Assembly (NCBI GenBank): GCA_947367285.1
Contig: CANBDB010000056.1
Span: forward strand, 1 to 9,529
Reading direction: 5' to 3'
DNA from: an uncultured Clostridia bacterium
GTDB taxonomy: Bacteria > Bacillota > Clostridia > Oscillospirales > CAG-272
Length of the DNA: 9,529 nucleotides
Positions 6,685 to 9,529 of the stretch are shown in pieces. The notes beneath the pieces are model-generated. The model made no database searches and was not told the DNA's origin. It worked only from the letters and a program-made list of their open reading frames with translations. The position numbers and the translations under genes were made by a program. Within the stretch, counting starts at the first letter, position 1. Each line of letters starts with the position of its first letter.

Positions 6685-6741
6685 GCAATAAGGGAACTCG
6701 ACAATCGGTGCAGAAAAGCACTCTCGAAGGAGTTGAAAGCA

Positions 6742-7194
6742 ATGAAGTATGGTTATGAAAAGTACAACTCTGAGCAAATTGATGGCTCAGGCAAAAAAAG
6801 AATATGCGGTTACTTCGTGGTTTCCGATCTGCATAAGATAACATCAGCGGATATTAAGCTGCAAACGGACGAACTATGCGAAGAAATTGCCGCCCATAAC
6901 GATTGGATATTGGAATCTATAGTGTGGGATGCCAATCATAAAGTTGACACGAACCGTGAGGGATTGAACATCATTCTTGACAAGGCAAAAAGCAATGAAT
7001 TTGATATTCTTCTCATGCACCATGTTACATTGATTTCTCGACAAGGTGGAAAAACCTTTGATTATGCATTGCAACTTTCAAAGTATGAAAAGACAATTTA
7101 TGGCATGATCGGTGGTTCATATACACTCGATGACCTCGCCGATACACTCCACCTTTCCATGGCAAGGAGAAAGCAATATGAGGACTTAAAGTAG
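6742..7194 (+). CDS. Short serine-recombinase-fold protein, catalytic site degenerate
   Basis: This 150-residue protein resembles only the N-terminal resolvase domain of serine recombinases. The ATG at 6742 is chosen over an upstream TTG at 6733 because AAGGAG (6727-6732) lies 9 nt before it. ICGYFVVSD (21-29) corresponds to the family's YxRVS motif: S28 is kept at the nucleophile position, but the usual arginine is V26. The stretch with NREGLNIILDKAK followed by FDILLMHHVTLISRQ matches the family's PGxxxLLxxxxxGxFDVVLVxxLDRLxR block, yet the Asp-Arg pair is lost and only the later Arg remains. There is no DNA-binding domain after it. It is probably not an active recombinase and may be a remnant or a repurposed regulatory or binding protein. 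Its stop codon lies 4 nt before the next start, and it leads the polymerase operon. Confidence 0.75.
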   Translation: MKYGYEKYNSEQIDGSGKKRICGYFVVSDLHKITSADIKLQTDELCEEIAAHNDWILESIVWDANHKVDTNREGLNIILDKAKSNEFDILLMHHVTLISRQGGKTFDYALQLSKYEKTIYGMIGGSYTLDDLADTLHLSMARRKQYEDLK

Positions 7195-7198
7195 AGAT

Positions 7199-7378
7199 AT
7201 GGAAGAAAAACAAATCCAATGGGAAATGCTTTCTCCCGAAGAAAAGAAAAAGCAGCTTTTCCTAAACCAAAAGCAGTTTCTTGATACATTCCTCGAGAAG
7301 CACGCCATCTCCCAGGCCCAATACGATAAAAGCCTTGGCGATTTGCGAGAAAAGATGGGGATGCATGGGGTAAACTAA
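7199..7378 (+). CDS. 59-residue SHOCT-like small protein upstream of the Y-family polymerase
   Basis: This short gene begins at an ATG 4 nt after the previous stop and ends 20 nt before the polymerase start. It reads MEEKQIQWEMLSPEEKKKQL at the N-terminus and closes with LDTFLEKHAISQAQYDKSL followed by GDLREKMGMHGVN. It is highly charged and predicted helical, without membrane segments. The FLEKHAISQAQYDKSLGDL part resembles SHOCT-type short C-terminal domains (hydrophobic, then I-S/T-x-x-x-Y/F-x-x-x-L). Its own ribosome site is weak, pointing to translational coupling. I recall similar small frames placed just before UmuC-like genes in Firmicutes, so a role as partner or regulator of the polymerase is plausible but not shown. 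Confidence 0.75.
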   Translation: MEEKQIQWEMLSPEEKKKQLFLNQKQFLDTFLEKHAISQAQYDKSLGDLREKMGMHGVN

Positions 7379-7398
7379 GAAAACGGAGGTGTGGAAGG

Positions 7399-8892
7399 AT
7401 GAGCAAGAAAACCTATATAGCAATCGATCTGAAATCCTTCTACGCCAGCGTGGAATGTGTGGCTCGTGGACTTGATCCGTTGACTACCAACCTCCTCGTA
7501 GCAGACGTTTCCAAGACCGAGAAAACCATCTGCCTTGCCGTGACTCCCTCGCTGAAAGCGCATGGGATATCCGGCAGAGCAAGACTCTTCGAAGCGGTGC
7601 AGCAAGTCAAGATCGTCAACGCGCAGAGAAAAGCAAAACTCCGTGGAAAGGACTTCACCGGCTCGTCATACGACGATACCGAGCTGAAGAAAAATCCCTT
7701 CCTGGCCGTGGACTACATCGCAGCTCCGCCGAGAATGGCGCTGTACCGTGAATGCTCTGCCAAGATCGTGGCGACCTATCTCAAATATGTGTCGATGGAC
7801 GATATCTACCCCTACAGCATAGACGAGGTGTTCATTGACGCAACCCACTATCTGAACACCTATAAAATGAATGCCCACGACTTCGCTCGGATGTTGATCC
7901 AGGAAGTACTAAAGACAACCGGTGTTACCGCCACGGCAGGCATCGCCGAGAATATGTATCTGTGCAAGGTGGCTCTTGATATCACAGCCAAGCACATCCC
8001 GCCCGATAAAGACGGTGTACGGATCGCCGAGCTGGATATGATGACCTACCGCAGAACGCTGTGGACACATCGTGACCTCACCGACTTTTGGATGATCGGC
8101 AGTGCCACAGCCAAACGGCTCAACAAGCTCGGTCTCTATACGATGGGCGACGTTGCACGTTGTTCCCTTGCCGATGAGGAACGACTCTACCGTGAATTCG
8201 GTAAAAACGCCGTGTATATCATTGATCAGGCGTGGGGCTGGGAGCCTGTGGACATTCCGAGCATCAAAGCATATAAGCCCGAATCCACAAGTGTAAGCTC
8301 CGGTCAGGTACTAACTCGACCGTACACCTTCGACGAAACCAAGATCATCGTTCGTGAGATGATCGAAAACGTCGTTCTTGACCTCGTTGATAAGGGAATG
8401 ATGACCGATCAGATCGTCCTTATGGTGGGCTACGATATAGAGAACCTTACCGATCCGAAGCGACGAGCCGCCTATCACGGAGAGATCAAGACCGACCATT
8501 ACGGCCGCCTGGTGCCGAAACACGCAAGAGGTACTGCAAATATGGGTAAGCATACCTCGTCCACAAAGCTCATCACAGACAAGACCTTGGAACTGTTTGA
8601 GCGTATCGTGGACAAGAAGCTGCTGACTCGCCGCCTTACCATCTCGGCAAATCATCTGCTTTTTGAGAGCGAGGTAGACACCTCCTCCTCAGCCGAGCAG
8701 CTGACGCTCTTTGACGATCCCGACGAGATCGAACAGAGAGAACAAGCTGAGCAACGAGAAAAACGGATGCAGAAGGCGGTCATCGATATAAAGAAACGCT
8801 TCGGCCCCAATGCGATCCTAAAAGGAACGAGCTTCCAGGACGGAGCAACCGCTAAGGAACGTAATGAATCCATCGGCGGGCATAAAGCATAG
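7399..8892 (+). CDS. Y-family (UmuC/DinB-like) translesion DNA polymerase
   Basis: This is an error-prone polymerase that copies past damaged bases; it has 497 residues. GGAGGTG (7385-7391) precedes the ATG. The N-terminal AIDLKSFYASVE carries catalytic D10 and the F14/Y15 steric-gate region, and SIDEVFID carries the catalytic pair D142-E143. A thumb region with a helix-hairpin-helix-like stretch (DFWMIGSATAKRLNKLGLYT) follows, then the little-finger domain and a clamp-binding motif QLTLF at 434-438. The charged tail (EQREQAEQREKRMQK, then FGPNAILKGTSF) is typical of the Firmicutes UmuC-like group, which is often plasmid- or ICE-borne. No LexA box was recognised nearby. It is the third gene of a compact operon with the resolvase-like protein and the small protein. 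No defects are seen. Confidence 0.93.
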   Translation: MSKKTYIAIDLKSFYASVECVARGLDPLTTNLLVADVSKTEKTICLAVTPSLKAHGISGRARLFEAVQQVKIVNAQRKAKLRGKDFTGSSYDDTELKKNPFLAVDYIAAPPRMALYRECSAKIVATYLKYVSMDDIYPYSIDEVFIDATHYLNTYKMNAHDFARMLIQEVLKTTGVTATAGIAENMYLCKVALDITAKHIPPDKDGVRIAELDMMTYRRTLWTHRDLTDFWMIGSATAKRLNKLGLYTMGDVARCSLADEERLYREFGKNAVYIIDQAWGWEPVDIPSIKAYKPESTSVSSGQVLTRPYTFDETKIIVREMIENVVLDLVDKGMMTDQIVLMVGYDIENLTDPKRRAAYHGEIKTDHYGRLVPKHARGTANMGKHTSSTKLITDKTLELFERIVDKKLLTRRLTISANHLLFESEVDTSSSAEQLTLFDDPDEIEQREQAEQREKRMQKAVIDIKKRFGPNAILKGTSFQDGATAKERNESIGGHKA

Positions 8893-8926
8893 AGGCCGAT
8901 AAATAAGAATTTGTGAGGATGATAAG

Positions 8927-9421
8927 ATGGTCAATATAACAGATGTAAGACAGATTCTTCAATTCGCAATAGATGCGGAGATTAAAGTCTTTCTTGATGG
9001 CGGCTGGGGTGTAGATGCACTTCTTGGACATCAGTCAAGAAGCCATAACGATATTGATATTTTTGTAGAAAAGAAAGATTATCAGAATTTTATAGAGATA
9101 ATACAAGCTAATGGATTTTATGAAATTAAGATGGAATATACAACATTGAATCATACTGTATGGGAAGATGCGAAAAACAGAATTATTGATTTGCATTGTT
9201 TTGAATATACAGGCAAAGGTGAAATTCTTTATGAGGGGGATTGCTTTCCGTTAGAAATTTTTTCAGGTAAAGGAAAAATTGAGGAGATAGAGGTTTCCTG
9301 TATTGAACCATATAGTCAAGTAATGTTCCATCTCGGATACGAGTTTGATGAAAATGATGTACATGATGTGAAGTTATTGTGTGAGACATTTCATATCGAA
9401 GTTCCAAATGAGTATAGATAA
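8927..9421 (+). CDS. lnu(C): Lincosamide nucleotidyltransferase Lnu(C)-type (lincomycin resistance)
   Basis: This enzyme transfers a nucleotide to lincomycin or clindamycin hydroxyl groups and so inactivates them. The protein has 164 residues, the length I recall for Lnu(C). The nucleotidyltransferase core is plain: FLDGGWGVDALLGHQSRSHN (residues 22-41) followed by DIDIFVEKKD, giving the GGW-x-x-D and D-x-D metal-binding pattern. Downstream are IIDLHCFEY and a C-terminal FHLGYEFDENDVHDVK helix typical of the LinA/Lnu group. GTGAGG (8913-8918) lies 8 nt before the ATG. The gene is clearly AT-richer than the polymerase gene it follows by 34 nt, a sign of separate acquisition. No promoter is obvious in the short gap, so it may be read from the operon upstream. 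The family is secure; the exact allele needs alignment. Confidence 0.87.
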   Translation: MVNITDVRQILQFAIDAEIKVFLDGGWGVDALLGHQSRSHNDIDIFVEKKDYQNFIEIIQANGFYEIKMEYTTLNHTVWEDAKNRIIDLHCFEYTGKGEILYEGDCFPLEIFSGKGKIEEIEVSCIEPYSQVMFHLGYEFDENDVHDVKLLCETFHIEVPNEYR

Positions 9422-9424
9422 CGA

Positions 9425-9465
9425 CAAATTCCAATAGGTCAAACCGTTAGGAAAATTGGAATTTG
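9425..9465 (+). repeat. Perfect 11-bp inverted repeat after lnu(C)
   Basis: CAAATTCCAAT (9425-9435) and ATTGGAATTTG (9455-9465) are perfect inverted arms around a 19-nt loop, starting 3 nt after the lnu(C) stop codon. No T-run follows. It could be an mRNA 3' stem, a protein-binding palindrome or part of a mobile-element end. Confidence 0.6.
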
Positions 9466-9467
9466 AA

Positions 9468-9489
9468 AACCACATTTTTATAAGTGGTT
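9468..9489 (+). repeat. Second inverted repeat downstream of lnu(C)
   Basis: AACCAC (9468-9473) and GTGGTT (9484-9489) form a 6-bp stem with a 10-nt AT-rich loop. Together with its neighbours it makes three hairpins in about 85 nt. It is weak on its own. Confidence 0.4.
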
Positions 9490-9492
9490 ATT

Positions 9493-9509
9493 AACCCTCA
9501 CAGGGTTTT
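9493..9509 (+). terminator. Candidate Rho-independent terminator
   Basis: AACCCT (9493-9498) and AGGGTT (9502-9507) pair around a 3-nt loop and are followed by TT, then AATAAAAT. The stem is short and the T-tract interrupted, so this is a weak terminator candidate for the lnu(C) transcript. Confidence 0.4.
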
Positions 9510-9529
9510 AATAAAATCCTCCGAAAGCC

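Overview
The window looks like an accessory island of a gut-type low-to-mid GC Firmicute (class Clostridia). This rests on strong GGAGG-type ribosome binding sites, tightly packed co-directional genes, HsdS and Y-family polymerase proteins of the style seen in Lachnospiraceae and Oscillospiraceae, and a lincosamide-resistance gene of lnu(C) type. Species cannot be named from the sequence. Every gene recognised is on the + strand.

Region 1 (1-6595) is a Type I restriction-modification locus with a shuffling specificity module. It holds the 3' part of a first specificity gene (hsdS1, cut by the window edge), a XerD-like tyrosine recombinase with all catalytic residues, a promoterless half-hsdS, a complete second hsdS, and hsdR. 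hsdM and the front of hsdS1 presumably lie just upstream. Three target-recognition-domain (TRD) cassettes of about 540-555 bp each begin at the same 22-23 bp repeat (L) and end at the same 24 bp repeat (R). All six repeats point the same way and sit in the same codon phase, so any cassette could replace another without loss of frame. R contains 7-bp inverted arms around a 7-bp spacer, the layout of a tyrosine-recombinase core site. L carries a related half-site. Because the repeats are direct, recombination would excise or exchange cassettes rather than invert them, and some events would remove the recombinase gene.

Region 2 (6596-8892) starts with a 146-nt leader containing a strong hairpin and a competing alternative pairing. 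Three genes follow: a short protein with a degenerate serine-recombinase fold, a 59-aa acidic/basic helical protein that was easy to miss, and a UmuC/DinB-like Y-family DNA polymerase with catalytic residues and a beta-clamp-binding motif. The three look like one translationally coupled operon.

Region 3 (8893-9529) is a clearly AT-richer lincosamide nucleotidyltransferase gene, recognised as lnu(C), placed 34 nt after the polymerase stop codon. Three consecutive inverted repeats follow it and may include a terminator or an element end. No transposase is visible.

Taken together, the island combines restriction with switchable specificity, translesion synthesis and antibiotic resistance. The part most worth study is the direct-repeat TRD cassette array with its embedded recombinase.
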